This document shows positions 24,040-33,068 of a stretch of DNA of 64,000 bases, in pieces (position 1 is the first letter of the stretch; each line of letters opens with the position of its first letter). Position numbers and translations under genes: made by a program. The DNA is taken from NCBI RefSeq assembly GCF_025376885.1, contig NZ_JAHUBR010000001.1, forward strand, positions 2,170,001-2,234,000. The letters run 5' to 3'. This DNA comes from Pseudoruegeria sp. SHC-113. GTDB taxonomy: Bacteria; Pseudomonadota; Alphaproteobacteria; Rhodobacterales; Rhodobacteraceae. Under the pieces are notes generated by a model that was not told where the DNA came from, ran no database searches, and saw only the letters and a program-made list of their open reading frames with translations.

Positions 24040-25647
24040 TCAGCCCGCCAACCCGCGAATGTGGTTCACGAGGCCAAGGGTGGAGCCATCCTTGCCCGCG
24101 CCATCGCTTTGGCCCGTCACCACCGGCTGAAGCGCGAGCGCCAGTTCCTTGCCCAGTTCCACGCCCCATTGGTCAAAGGAGTTGAGGCCCAAAATCACGC
24201 CTTCCACGAAAACGCGGTGCTCATAGAGCGCGATGATCTGACCGAAGATCTCGGGCGTGAGCTTGGGGTATACAAGCGTGGTCGAAGGGCGGTTGCCCGG
24301 GAAGACCCGATGCCGTGCTTGCCGCTCCAGCTCCGCCCCCTCAAGGCCCTTTTTCGCCATGATCTCCGTGGCTTCTTCAAGACTCCTTCCGCGCAGAAGT
24401 GCTTCGGATTGCGCCAGACAATTAGCCACCAAAAGCGTGTGCTGATGCGCCAGTTCCGGCTCGTGGCCTTCCGCCGCCACCATGAATTCGCAGGGGATCA
24501 CCCGCGTGCCCTGGTGGATCAGCTGGTAAAACGCGTGCTGGCCGTTGGTGCCGGGCTCGCCCCAGACAACGGGGCCAGAATTGCGCTCCAGATCCTTGCC
24601 GTCCATCGAGACACGCTTGCCGTTGCTCTCCATCTCCAGTTGCTGGAGATAGGCCGGCAAGCGCAGCAGGCGCTGTTCGTAGGGCAGAACGGCGCGCGTG
24701 CCATGGCCGCAGATCTGGTTGTGCCAGATGCCCACCAGCGCCAGCAACACGGGAAGGTTCTCCGCCAGCGGCACCTCGCAGAAATGCTTGTCCATCGCGA
24801 GGCCACCGGCCAGGAAGGCGCGGAAATCGGCAGCACCAACGGCGATCATCACCGGAAGGCCGATTGGCCCCCACATGGAATAGCGCCCGCCGACCCAATC
24901 CTCGAAACCAAAAACCCGTTCCGGATCAATGCCATATGCGCCTGTCTTCTCAAGGTTCGACGACAGCGCGGCGAATTGGCTGGCCGGATCCTTCACCACT
25001 TCGCCCATCCAGGCCTTGGCGGTGTCGGCGTTCGTCATCGTCTCGATGGTGGTAAAGGTCTTGGAGGCCACCAGCACCAGCGTCGTTTCCGGATTCAGCG
25101 GCCGCAGCACATCGGCGATATGCGCGCCATCGACGTTGGAGACGTAATGCAGGCGCGGGCCGTCGTGGTAGGGCGCAAGCGCCAGCGTCGCCATGACGGG
25201 GCCCAGATCAGAGCCGCCGATGCCGATGTTCACCACATCGGTGATCGCGCCACCCTGCCCCTTGAACTGGCCTGAGCGCACGGATTCGGCGAAATGCCCC
25301 ATGCGCTCCAGCGTTTCCATCACCTTCGGCATGACGTTCTCACCGTCCACGAAGATGGGGCGCTCATCGAGGTTGCGCAGCGCGGTGTGCAGCACGGCGC
25401 GGCCCTCGGTTTCGTTGATCTTCTCGCCGGTGAACATGGCAGTGCGGCGGGCTTCCACATCCGCCCCACGTGCCAGTTCCACAAGCGCGTCAAGGGCTTG
25501 CGCGTCGATGTTCGTCTTGGAGAAATCAAAGAGCATATCCCCGAACCGGGCGGAAAATGCCTCAGCGCGCTTGGGATCGTCAAACAGTGAAAGGATGCGC
25601 CGGCCTTCGGTGGCGGCGTGCAGGTCGTGCAGGGTCTTCCAGGTCAT
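24040..25647 (-). CDS. pgi: Glucose-6-phosphate isomerase
   Basis: Interconverts glucose-6-phosphate and fructose-6-phosphate; 535 residues, near the 549 of E. coli Pgi. Visible motifs are [35 protein letters not shown], the sugar-phosphate loop [29 protein letters not shown] (signature, about 260-275), [21 protein letters not shown] with catalytic Glu and His, and [15 protein letters not shown] with the base Lys near the C-terminus. It is the last gene of a zwf-pgl-pgi operon, with pgl four bases upstream. Confidence 0.97.
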   Translation of the reverse strand: MTWKTLHDLHAATEGRRILSLFDDPKRAEAFSARFGDMLFDFSKTNIDAQALDALVELARGADVEARRTAMFTGEKINETEGRAVLHTALRNLDERPIFVDGENVMPKVMETLERMGHFAESVRSGQFKGQGGAITDVVNIGIGGSDLGPVMATLALAPYHDGPRLHYVSNVDGAHIADVLRPLNPETTLVLVASKTFTTIETMTNADTAKAWMGEVVKDPASQFAALSSNLEKTGAYGIDPERVFGFEDWVGGRYSMWGPIGLPVMIAVGAADFRAFLAGGLAMDKHFCEVPLAENLPVLLALVGIWHNQICGHGTRAVLPYEQRLLRLPAYLQQLEMESNGKRVSMDGKDLERNSGPVVWGEPGTNGQHAFYQLIHQGTRVIPCEFMVAAEGHEPELAHQHTLLVANCLAQSEALLRGRSLEEATEIMAKKGLEGAELERQARHRVFPGNRPSTTLVYPKLTPEIFGQIIALYEHRVFVEGVILGLNSFDQWGVELGKELALALQPVVTGQSDGAGKDGSTLGLVNHIRGLAG

Positions 25648-25651
25648 GAAA

Positions 25652-26326
25652 TCACTCGGCCCAATGTACAGTTGCGTCAGAAAGAATTGCGTAAACAGGG
25701 GCTTGCATCGGATCCTTCAGGCGGCGCGCCTCTTCCAGAGCAGCGCGTTTCTCGGCCCCCGTGATCACGATGTGCTTGGAGAGCGCAGAGTTCAAGACCC
25801 GCGCGGAGAGCGTGATGCGCGGCTCCGGTGCCGTGGGCGCGCGCATCGGCAGCAGCGCGGGCGCTTTCGGCGAAAGCCCCTCGGCCAGCAGATCGGCCCC
25901 CGGAAACAGGCTGGCGGTGTGCATATCCGCGCCCATGCCCAGAAGCACGACAGAGAGCGGCAGGATGCTGTCCACCGTCGCCGAAAGCCCGGCGAGCTTG
26001 TCTTCGGGGCGCGGCGCATCGGCGTAGAGCGGGATCAGGCGCGCGCCGGCGGCCTTGCCGGTCAGCAGGCGTTCTTTTAGCAGCCGCGTATTGGAACGGT
26101 CGGAGCTTTCTGGCACCCAGCGCTCATCGGTGAGCAGCACGTCCACCCGGCTCCAGTCCATCTCCGCCGCGCTCAGATCGTCGAAAATCGGCCCCGGCGT
26201 GGTGCCGCCGGGCACGGCGAGGCTCACCCGATCCTGCTGACGCAGCATGGTGGCAAGCTCACTGCCGATCTGATCGGCGATCTTCATCATCATCATTTCG
26301 CGGTCGGGATAGTCTACGAAATCCAT
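25652..26326 (-). CDS. pgl: 6-phosphogluconolactonase
   Basis: Hydrolyses 6-phosphogluconolactone, the product of Zwf; 224 residues, DevB/SOL type. Motifs are [15 protein letters not shown] (about 38-52), [22 protein letters not shown] and [17 protein letters not shown], where the family has GxGxDGHxASLFPG (here DMH replaces DGH). The ATG at 26326 overlaps the zwf stop by one base (TGATG), so translation is coupled. Together with zwf and pgi it serves the oxidative hexose route (Entner-Doudoroff or pentose phosphate). Confidence 0.95.
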   Translation of the reverse strand: MDFVDYPDREMMMMKIADQIGSELATMLRQQDRVSLAVPGGTTPGPIFDDLSAAEMDWSRVDVLLTDERWVPESSDRSNTRLLKERLLTGKAAGARLIPLYADAPRPEDKLAGLSATVDSILPLSVVLLGMGADMHTASLFPGADLLAEGLSPKAPALLPMRAPTAPEPRITLSARVLNSALSKHIVITGAEKRAALEEARRLKDPMQAPVYAILSDATVHWAE

Positions 26327-27777
26327 CACTTGATCTCCCGCCAGCGGCGACCGTCCCGGTGCATCAGCGCCAGCGCGCCTTCGGGGCCAGAACTGCCCGG
26401 ATCGTAAGGTTCGGGCTGATCGCGGCGCTCTTCCCAGCCCTGGATGATCGGATCGGTCCAGGCCCAGGCGGCCTCCACCTCGTCGCCGCGCATGAAGAGC
26501 GTCTGGTTGCCCCGGATCACATCCATGATCAGGCGCTCGTAGGCGTCCGGCACATCGGCCTCGTCGGGGCCAAAGGCATCGGCAAAGCTCATGTCCAGTG
26601 GCACTTCCATCAGGCGCATGCCGCCCGGCCCCGGCTCCTTGATAGTGACGCGCAGGTGCATGCCCTCATCGGGCTGCAGCCGGATCACCAGCACGTTGCC
26701 GCGCCGCCCCTCCTGCACGCCGAAGATCGAATGCGGCGGATCCTTGAACACCACCGCGATCTCGGATTCCCGCGCCCGCAGGCGCTTGCCGGTGCGCAGG
26801 TAGATCGGCGTGCCGGACCAGCGCCAGTTGGCGATCTGCACGCGCATGGCGATGAAGCTTTCGGTGCGGCTCTCCGGGTTTTCGGAATCCTCGATATATG
26901 AGGGCCCATTGGCGTCGCCGCGATACTGGCCGCGCACGATATGCTTGGGAAGAACCGGATCCAACGCCCTGATAACCTTGAGCTTCTCGTCCCGCACCGC
27001 ATCCGGCTCAAACTGGCTCGGCGGCTCCATGGCGATGAGGCAAAGCAGTTGCATCAGGTGGTTTTGCACCATGTCCCGCATCGCGCCGGATTTGTCGTAA
27101 TAGGCGCCCCGGCCGCCAACGGCCACGGTCTCGGACACGGTGATCTGGATGTGGTCGATGTATTGCGTGTTCCAGAGCGGCTCGAACAGGATATTGCCAA
27201 AGCGCACCGCCATGAGGTTCTGGACGGTTTCCTTCCCGAGGTAATGGTCGATCCGGTAGATCTGCCCCTCGTCGAAATGCGCCGCCAGCACGGCGTTCAG
27301 CGCCTTGGCGCTGGCCAGATCGCGGCCGAAGGGTTTTTCCACCACAATGCGGGACTCCGCATTGGCGACCTCATGCTTGTGCAGCCGCTCGGCGATGTCG
27401 CCAAAGAGCGAGGGCGCCACCGAGAGGTAGAAGGCCCGCACCACGCCATCGCGCATCAGCCCGGCAAGCTCCTCCCAGCCGCCGGTGCCCTTGGCGTCGA
27501 TGGCCACATACTCAAGCCGCTCGGTGAACTGTGCCACTGTCTCGGCGTCCCATTTGCCGGCGGGCAGAAACTCGGCAATCGCCTCGGCGATCTGCGCCCG
27601 GTAGGCGGCGGCATCCTGCTCGGTGCGCGCGGCCCCGATGATGCGGGAGTTTTCCGGCATCTGGCCGGCACAGAAACGATGATACAGCCCCGGCAGAATC
27701 TTGCGGCGGGCAAGATCGCCTGTGCCGCCAAAGATGACGAGATCGAACGGTTCAACTGGAATGACGCGCGAAACCAT
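26326..27777 (-). CDS. zwf: Glucose-6-phosphate 1-dehydrogenase
   Basis: Oxidises glucose-6-phosphate to 6-phosphogluconolactone with NAD(P)+; 483 residues. The N-terminal Rossmann motif is VIFGGTGDLARRKILPGLY (about 13-31). The substrate-binding signature RIDHYLGKE (with the catalytic His-Asp environment) is near residue 180, preceded by VEKPFGRDL, and RTGKRL lies further on. It is first in the zwf-pgl-pgi operon. A promoter with a LacI-type palindrome at its start site lies just upstream (27795-27841), so regulation by a LacI-family repressor is likely. Confidence 0.97.
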   Translation of the reverse strand: MVSRVIPVEPFDLVIFGGTGDLARRKILPGLYHRFCAGQMPENSRIIGAARTEQDAAAYRAQIAEAIAEFLPAGKWDAETVAQFTERLEYVAIDAKGTGGWEELAGLMRDGVVRAFYLSVAPSLFGDIAERLHKHEVANAESRIVVEKPFGRDLASAKALNAVLAAHFDEGQIYRIDHYLGKETVQNLMAVRFGNILFEPLWNTQYIDHIQITVSETVAVGGRGAYYDKSGAMRDMVQNHLMQLLCLIAMEPPSQFEPDAVRDEKLKVIRALDPVLPKHIVRGQYRGDANGPSYIEDSENPESRTESFIAMRVQIANWRWSGTPIYLRTGKRLRARESEIAVVFKDPPHSIFGVQEGRRGNVLVIRLQPDEGMHLRVTIKEPGPGGMRLMEVPLDMSFADAFGPDEADVPDAYERLIMDVIRGNQTLFMRGDEVEAAWAWTDPIIQGWEERRDQPEPYDPGSSGPEGALALMHRDGRRWREIK

Positions 27778-27794
27778 GTGGCCCCCGGTGTATT

Positions 27795-27841
27795 GTTAGC
27801 GCTAACGAGTGCTCTTTAGCCCGTGATTTGGCCGAAGTCTA
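27795..27841 (-). promoter_or_regulatory. zwf promoter with LacI-type operator
   Basis: On the minus strand TAGACT (27841-27836), a 17-base spacer and TAAAGA (27818-27813) form a promoter facing zwf. The perfect 12-bp palindrome GTTAGCGCTAAC (27795-27806) sits at the predicted start site. A central CGCG-free AGCGCT core with flanking GTT/AAC is the usual LacI/GalR-family operator type. Repression by roadblock or polymerase exclusion is inferred; the regulator is not in the window. Confidence 0.6.
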
Positions 27842-27962
27842 GCATGGGGTTTGCCCATCACAACTGCGTCAGTCCTCACGGCGCAGGGTTTTCATGGGGT
27901 GTTAGGGGAATTAGCACTATGTGTCAGCCAGATACGCCACGAGATCAGCAAGAAAGCGCCGC

Positions 27963-28916
27963 ATGAAAGATACGCTGCCGCCCGCCGCCAATGCCGGAAA
28001 ATTCCTAGATCCCTACCGGACGGCCAAGGGGGAGGAACGCGCCCATGTGGCCTTGAGCGATCCGCAGACGCTCTGGTTCAACACCGGCACGCTCTGCAAC
28101 ATCGCCTGTGTGAATTGCTATATCGACAGCTCTCCCACCAATGATGCGCTCGTCTACCTGACGGCGGATGAGGTGAGCGGCTATCTTGATCAGCTCGAAA
28201 CGCGGAACTGGGGCGTCCGCGAGATCGGTTTCACCGGAGGCGAGCCTTTCATGAACCCCGAGATGTGCGAGATGATGGCGCGGTCGCTGGCGCGGGGCTA
28301 CGAGGTGCTGGTGCTGACAAACGCGATGCGCCCGATGATGCGCAAGAGCGTGCGGGCGGATCTGGCGGATCTGATCGCGCAATATGGCGATAAAATCACC
28401 TTCCGCATTTCGCTGGATCACTGGTCCGAGGCCCAGCATGACGAGATTCGCGGCAAGGGCGGCTTTGCGAAAACGCTCGAAGGCATGGGCTGGCTGCGCG
28501 ATCAGGGTGCAAGGCTCGCCGTTGCCGGGCGGATGCTCTGGCAGGAAAGCGAGGCGGAAGCGCGCGAAGCTTTTGCGGAGCTGTTCAAGGCACATGGCTT
28601 TGACATCAGTGCTGCCGATCCGGGGCGCACCGTGCTTTTCCCCGAGATGGACGTGAACGTGGAAGTACCAGAGATCACAACGGCTTGCTGGGGGATCCTC
28701 AACAAGAAACCCACCGATGTGATGTGTGCCTCATCGCGCATGGTGGTGAAGCACAAGGGGGCTGTGACGCCTTCGGTGATCGCCTGCACCCTGCTGCCTT
28801 ACGCGCCCGAGTTCGACATGGGCGCGACGCTGGAAGAGGCCGAAAAACCGGTACAACTGAACCACCCCCACTGCGCGAAGTTCTGCGTGCTGGGCGGGGC
28901 GAGCTGCTCGGCCTAG
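27963..28916 (+). CDS. Radical SAM protein with C-terminal cysteine motif
   Basis: Radical SAM enzyme of about 317 residues from the ATG at 27963. The [4Fe-4S]-SAM motif C-x3-C-x2-C is Cys45, Cys49 and Cys52 (TLCNIACVNCY). The SAM-binding GFTGGEPFMNPEM and TNAMRPMM elements follow, then RISLDHW. More cysteines (TTACWG, DVMCASS, VIACTLL) lead to a tail with Cys304, Cys308 and Cys315 (HCAKFCVLGGASCSA) that may hold an auxiliary cluster as in SPASM/twitch proteins. No precursor peptide or partner enzyme is obvious nearby, so the substrate is unknown. It is convergent with the HNH gene, overlapping by four bases. Confidence 0.85.
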   Translation: MKDTLPPAANAGKFLDPYRTAKGEERAHVALSDPQTLWFNTGTLCNIACVNCYIDSSPTNDALVYLTADEVSGYLDQLETRNWGVREIGFTGGEPFMNPEMCEMMARSLARGYEVLVLTNAMRPMMRKSVRADLADLIAQYGDKITFRISLDHWSEAQHDEIRGKGGFAKTLEGMGWLRDQGARLAVAGRMLWQESEAEAREAFAELFKAHGFDISAADPGRTVLFPEMDVNVEVPEITTACWGILNKKPTDVMCASSRMVVKHKGAVTPSVIACTLLPYAPEFDMGATLEEAEKPVQLNHPHCAKFCVLGGASCSA

Positions 28917-29503
28917 GCGTCCAACTCGGTATCCCAGTAGAGGAAATCCATCCAGCTTTCGTGCAGGAAGTTCGGCGGGAACTTGCGGCCCGCGTTGCGC
29001 AGCTCTTCCGCGCCGGGCTGGCGCGGCGGTTTGCGCAAGGCAAGGCCCGATTGGCGCAGCGATTTGCTGCCCTTCTTCAGGTTGCAGCGTGAACAGGCCG
29101 CCACCACGTTTTCCCAGCTTGTCACCCCGCCCGCGGCGCGTGGCACCACGTGATCGAACGTCAGATCGCCCTTGCTGCCGCAGTATTGGCAGCAGAATTC
29201 GTCCCTCAAGAAAAGATTAAAGCGCGTGAAGGCCACGCGCTTTTGAGGTTTCACAAACTCTTTCAGGACAACAACCGAAGGCACCCGGATCACCGTCGAA
29301 GGACTTCGGACGACGTGATCATATTCGGCCACGATGTCCACCCGATCCAGGAAGGCCGCTTTCACCGCCTCCTGCCAGGGCCAGAGCGACAGCGGATAAT
29401 AGGAAAGCGGCCGGTAATCCGCATTCAGCACCAACGCCGGGTGCTGCTTGAGAGCGTGCGGCTCCCGCACGAACTCGGTTCTGAAATCGCCATCCATGGC
29501 CAC
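28913..29503 (-). CDS. HNH endonuclease family protein
   Basis: About 196 residues with an HNH nuclease fold. An N-terminal half with HPALVLNADYRPLSYYPLSLW, conserved in alphaproteobacterial members, leads to the zinc knuckle CCQYCG and the core TFDHVVPRAAGG (catalytic His), followed by AACSRCNLKKGSK. The start is GTG at 29503 with GGAG five bases upstream, or ATG at 29497. Members of this group are found as single chromosomal genes, so a DNA repair or DNA-processing role is more likely than restriction; this is inference. It is not next to a methyltransferase or phage gene. Confidence 0.88.
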   Translation of the reverse strand: MAMDGDFRTEFVREPHALKQHPALVLNADYRPLSYYPLSLWPWQEAVKAAFLDRVDIVAEYDHVVRSPSTVIRVPSVVVLKEFVKPQKRVAFTRFNLFLRDEFCCQYCGSKGDLTFDHVVPRAAGGVTSWENVVAACSRCNLKKGSKSLRQSGLALRKPPRQPGAEELRNAGRKFPPNFLHESWMDFLYWDTELDA

Positions 29504-29688
29504 TACGACTCCGTCCTCGCCTTGCGTTCACGATCGGCCAGCCTTTCAAAGTCGGCCGGCCCGATCCGGACCAAGGCGGGCGCAACCGCCCCGGCTCTAA
29601 GATCACTATATATGGCGTCAGCCACCTGACAAGCCCCACGATCTTCGCTAGGCTCACAAGAGCGATAGCAAGCCGGGGTGACAGTAGA

Positions 29689-30105
29689 ATGACACCACAA
29701 AAACCCGTCAAAATCCTTGAGACCGCCCTTTACGTGGGCGATCTGGACGCCGCCGAGGCCTTTTACGCTGAAATTCTGGGCCTTGAGCGGATTCAGCGCG
29801 TGGGCAACCGCCATGTGTTCTTTCGCGTCGGTGACGGCGTGCTCCTGCTGTTCAACGCAGGCGAAACGGAAATCCCCGCCCCCGGCGCGCGGTTTCCGGT
29901 GCCGCCCCATGGCGCGCGCGGTGCGGGCCATATGTGTTTTGCGGCGGATGCGGCGGAGATTGACGCTTGGGTCGCGCAGTTCACCGCGCTTGGGATCGAG
30001 ATCGAGGCCGATTTCCACTGGCCCAACGGGGCGCGCTCCATTTACATCCGCGATCCTCATGGCAATTCCATCGAATTTGCCGAACCTTTCCTCTGGGACG
30101 GGTGA
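29689..30105 (+). CDS. VOC family (glyoxalase/dioxygenase-fold) protein
   Basis: Protein of 138 residues with two beta-alpha-beta-beta-beta modules of the vicinal oxygen chelate fold. The first opens with KILETALYVGDLDAAEAFYAEILGLERI; the second contains GHMCFAA and ends with YIRDPHGNSIEFAEP, the standard VOC closing motif. Probable metal ligands are the His in GAGHMCF and the Glu in SIEFAE. No substrate can be assigned. Its last 49 bases overlap the convergent ABC-F gene. Confidence 0.85.
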   Translation: MTPQKPVKILETALYVGDLDAAEAFYAEILGLERIQRVGNRHVFFRVGDGVLLLFNAGETEIPAPGARFPVPPHGARGAGHMCFAADAAEIDAWVAQFTALGIEIEADFHWPNGARSIYIRDPHGNSIEFAEPFLWDG

Positions 30106-31658
30106 AGGCGTATTTCGCGCTCAATCCCAATGGCTTGGAGGAAGTTCTTATCGTGGGAGACCACGAGAATCGCGCCCTGAAAGGCGCCGAGCGCCGCCTC
30201 CACCTCTTCCAGAACCTCCAGATCCAGATGGTTCGTCGGCTCATCAAGGATCAGTAGCTGCGGCGGCGTCGGCCCGGCGATCACAAGGCAAAGCGCCGCG
30301 CGCATCCGCTCACCGCCGCTCAGATCCTCCGCCAGCCGCGCGCCCTGTTCGGCGCGAAACCCGAAGCGCGCCAGAGCGGCGTGGCCCGCGTGATCATCCG
30401 CCGTGGGATGGAAGCGGCGAAAGGCGGAGAGCAGCGTTTCACCGGGCATGAATCCAGCCGCGTGCTGATCGAGAAAGGCAAAGGGCACAAAGACTTGCGC
30501 CACGCCCTTCAAGTGCTGCACGGCCCCGATCAGGCAATTCAGGAGCGTGGTTTTGCCAGCACCATTGGGGCCAGAAAGCGCCACGCGCTCCGGGCCGGTG
30601 ATCGCAAAATCCACCGCCTGCGCTGTGCCATGGGGCAAGGCCAGCCCCTGCACCTCAAGGACGCGCCGCCCAGCCGGAACGGCTGCGGCATCCGCGTCAA
30701 ACCGCAAATCCCGCGCGGGCTGAAATTGTGCCCGTGCCTCGGTGAGCTTGCCCTCCAACGCCTCCTGACGCCGCGCCATCTGCCGCGATGTGCCCTTGGC
30801 ATTGGCCGAGGCCCTCTCCTTGCGCGCATCCATCAGGATCTTGGGCTGGCTGCCAGACGCCCGCTCTGCCCGCCCGGCCCGCGCCGCGCGCGCCTGCCGC
30901 GCCTGTGCGGCCACTTGCGCCTGTTTTTGCGCCGCCACGCCCGCTTCGGCCCGTTTCACTTCGGCCTGCGCGCGGGCCTCAGCGGCCTCTTGCGCGGCCC
31001 TGAAGGCAGAATAATTCCCGCCAAACACCTGCCCGCGCCCTTCGGAAAGTTCGACGATCGCGCCGGCCTGCTCCAGCAACGCCCGGTCATGGCTGGCCAC
31101 CACACTGATGCCGGGAAACCCAGCCAGCATGGCAGACACAGCCGCGCGCCCGGCGATGTCCAGATTGTTGGTAGGTTCATCCAGCAGAAGAATCTCAGGA
31201 TCTGAAAACAAGCAGGCCGCCAGCGCGATGCGCAGCTGCTCCCCGCCGGAAAAGCGAGCAACAGGAGTTGAAGGATCGCCCGCAAGCCCTTGTGTCTTCA
31301 AGCTTTCCGCGATCTGCTCTTCCAGATCCCATCGCACCGCACCCATGTCGTCTGGAAGGAGATCTCCCGCCAGAACACCGCGCAACACCTGCAGATCCCG
31401 CGCCACCCCGAAGGCCTGCGCGATGGTTTCACCCTCAGAAAAGCTCTGGCGCAGCACGCCGATCCGCCCCTCCCGCAGCACCACGCCCGCGCTTGGCGCA
31501 TGGCGGCCCGCAAGCAGGGCAAGCAAGGTGGATTTGCCGGAGCCATTGGCCCCGACAAGCCCGGTCAGGCCGGGCGGAAATGTGTGGGTAAACTCAGCGA
31601 GGGCCGCGTTCGTCCGTCCGGACCACGACAGGCTGACGTTCCTGCATGCGAGAGGCAT
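30057..31658 (-). CDS. ABC-F family ATPase (duplicated ABC domains)
   Basis: Soluble protein of about 533 residues with two ABC ATPase domains and no membrane segments. Domain 1 has Walker A GLVGANGSGKSTLL, signature FSGGEQLRIAL and Walker B ILLLDEPTNNLDIAGR. A long Ala/Gln/Arg-rich helical linker (about 225-315) follows. Domain 2 has LSGPNGAGKTTLL, LSGGERMRAAL and LLILDEPTNHLDLE. ABC-F proteins act on ribosomes as translation factors or antibiotic-protection proteins; which applies here is not visible. The ATG at 31658 has no clear ribosome site and lies inside a 40-codon ORF read in another frame, so expression may depend on it. Confidence 0.92.
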   Translation of the reverse strand: MPLACRNVSLSWSGRTNAALAEFTHTFPPGLTGLVGANGSGKSTLLALLAGRHAPSAGVVLREGRIGVLRQSFSEGETIAQAFGVARDLQVLRGVLAGDLLPDDMGAVRWDLEEQIAESLKTQGLAGDPSTPVARFSGGEQLRIALAACLFSDPEILLLDEPTNNLDIAGRAAVSAMLAGFPGISVVASHDRALLEQAGAIVELSEGRGQVFGGNYSAFRAAQEAAEARAQAEVKRAEAGVAAQKQAQVAAQARQARAARAGRAERASGSQPKILMDARKERASANAKGTSRQMARRQEALEGKLTEARAQFQPARDLRFDADAAAVPAGRRVLEVQGLALPHGTAQAVDFAITGPERVALSGPNGAGKTTLLNCLIGAVQHLKGVAQVFVPFAFLDQHAAGFMPGETLLSAFRRFHPTADDHAGHAALARFGFRAEQGARLAEDLSGGERMRAALCLVIAGPTPPQLLILDEPTNHLDLEVLEEVEAALGAFQGAILVVSHDKNFLQAIGIEREIRLHPSQRKGSANSMELP

Positions 31659-31716
31659 GTTGCACCATGTAAAGCAGAGCGGCGGAAGCGGCGGCGGCAA
31701 CTGCGATGATGAACAT
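31594..31716 (-). CDS. Small membrane-protein ORF (40 aa) overlapping the ABC-F start
   Basis: ATG at 31716 with AGGAG seven bases upstream encodes a 40-residue peptide: one hydrophobic segment (MFIIAVAAAASAALLYMV) and a hydrophilic tail of Gln, Arg and Asp ending in DERGPR. It overlaps the ABC-F gene start by 65 bases in a different frame. The strong ribosome site and the signal-anchor-like layout support a real single-pass small protein. Because the ABC-F start itself lacks a ribosome site, this ORF may deliver ribosomes to it. Not a family I recognise. Confidence 0.6.
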   Translation of the reverse strand: MFIIAVAAAASAALLYMVQHASRMQERQPVVVRTDERGPR

Positions 31717-31773
31717 GTCTGATCTCCTCAGGATGATGTTGTAAACCAGAGTAAAGCCCGATTTGAGGGAAGT

Positions 31774-32439
31774 TCAAGGGGTGGCGAGCTTTTCTTTCAT
31801 GAAAGAGAGCGCCACGCCCAGCCCGTCGGGCGCGATCCCATGCGCCGTGCCTTGCATCACATGGGCATAGACCTCGAACCCGGCAGCATGCAGCGCCTGC
31901 CCGGCCTCGTTGAGCGATTGCGGCGGCACCACGTCGTCCTGATCACCGTGCAGCAGCAGTACCGGCGGCTTGCTTACCGCTTCCGTTTCAAGGCGTTCGG
32001 GCTCCAGCAGACGGCCGGAGAAGGCCACGATGCTGTTCACGGGGTCTGCCCGGCGCGGGGCCACGTGCAGGCTCATCATCGTGCCTTGCGAGAAGCCGAA
32101 AAGCACCAGCTGATCGGGCGTGATCTCCTCGGCCTGCAGCACGATGTCGATGAAAGCGTTCAGATCCTCGCTGGCACGCGCGAGCCCCTCTTTCGCAGCC
32201 TCTTCCGAAGAGCCGTCGAGCCAAGGAATCGGGAACCACTGGAAGCCAAAGGGCGCGCCAGGGATGCGCTCGGGCGCGTCGGGAGCGTAGAAGGTGGTGT
32301 TGGGCATATGCTCGGCCAGCGGTTGCGCCAGCCCCAGCAGATCCGCGCCATTCGCCCCGTAGCCGTGGATGAAGATCACCACGGATTTCGTTTCGCCGGA
32401 GGCGGCGGGCACTTTGTCGAATGTCAGTTCGCGGCTCAT
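31774..32439 (-). CDS. Carboxylesterase/phospholipase (alpha/beta hydrolase)
   Basis: Serine hydrolase of 221 residues in the acyl-protein-thioesterase/carboxylesterase group. VVIFIHGYGANGADLLG supplies the oxyanion region (about 20-36). The nucleophile is the Ser in LVLFGFSQGTMM, the acid is the Asp in LLHGDQDDVVP and the base is the His in GTAHGIAPDG. No signal peptide is seen, so it is cytosolic. The ATG at 32439 overlaps the stop of the upstream glycosylase gene by four bases, giving an operon cobK, glycosylase, esterase. Substrate unknown. Confidence 0.9.
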   Translation of the reverse strand: MSRELTFDKVPAASGETKSVVIFIHGYGANGADLLGLAQPLAEHMPNTTFYAPDAPERIPGAPFGFQWFPIPWLDGSSEEAAKEGLARASEDLNAFIDIVLQAEEITPDQLVLFGFSQGTMMSLHVAPRRADPVNSIVAFSGRLLEPERLETEAVSKPPVLLLHGDQDDVVPPQSLNEAGQALHAAGFEVYAHVMQGTAHGIAPDGLGVALSFMKEKLATP

Positions 32440-33068
32440 CGGATCCCTTCCCGTTCTTTCGCCACCCGGTAGTAGGCCCAAAGCAAGCGCGCTGCAACGC
32501 CCTGCCAGGGGGACCAATCCGAAGCCATCTCCCGCATCTGGCGTTCCGTGGGGCGGGCCTCCAGATCAAAAAGGATGCGCGCAGCCTCCTGCAGGGCCAG
32601 ATCGCCGGGCGCAAAAACATCGGCGCGCCCGAGGGAGAACATGGCGTAGATCTCTGCCGTCCAGCGCCCGATGCCGGGCACCTCGATGAGCGTGGCGATC
32701 ACCTCGTCATTTGGGGCCTGCCGCAGGGCGGTGTAGTTGATCCGCGCCTCGGCCAGCGCACGGGCATAGCGGATCTTCTGGCGCGACAGCCCACAGGCGC
32801 GCAGATCCTCATCGCTCGCCCACATGATCTTGCGCGGGCCTGTGAGCTTTGCGCCCCGCATCCGCCCCCAGATCGCATCCGCCGCCGCCACCGAGACCTG
32901 CTGGCTGACGATCGCGCCGAGCAAGGGCTCAAACCCGTCCTTTTTGCGGCGCAGGGGCAAGGGGCCCGTCTGGCGCAGGGCGTCGGCGAAGCGGGGATCG
33001 CTTTCGGCGAGGAACTGCGCCCCTTCCGCCACGCAGGCCGGGGTTTCAATGATGCGGCCAATGCTCAT
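32436..33068 (-). CDS. DNA-3-methyladenine glycosylase, AlkA/HhH-GPD type
   Basis: Base-excision repair glycosylase of 210 residues that removes alkylated purines. A helical domain with LLGAIVSQQVSVAAADAIWGR precedes the helix-hairpin-helix LIEVPGIGRWTAEIY and the following GPD region, where the catalytic Asp is in DVFAPGDLALQ. It lacks the N-terminal TATA-box-like domain of E. coli AlkA, as many short members do. It overlaps cobK upstream and the esterase downstream by four bases each (ATGA), so all three are co-translated. No metal cluster cysteines are present, which argues against MutY/EndoIII. Confidence 0.92.
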   Translation of the reverse strand: MSIGRIIETPACVAEGAQFLAESDPRFADALRQTGPLPLRRKKDGFEPLLGAIVSQQVSVAAADAIWGRMRGAKLTGPRKIMWASDEDLRACGLSRQKIRYARALAEARINYTALRQAPNDEVIATLIEVPGIGRWTAEIYAMFSLGRADVFAPGDLALQEAARILFDLEARPTERQMREMASDWSPWQGVAARLLWAYYRVAKEREGIR

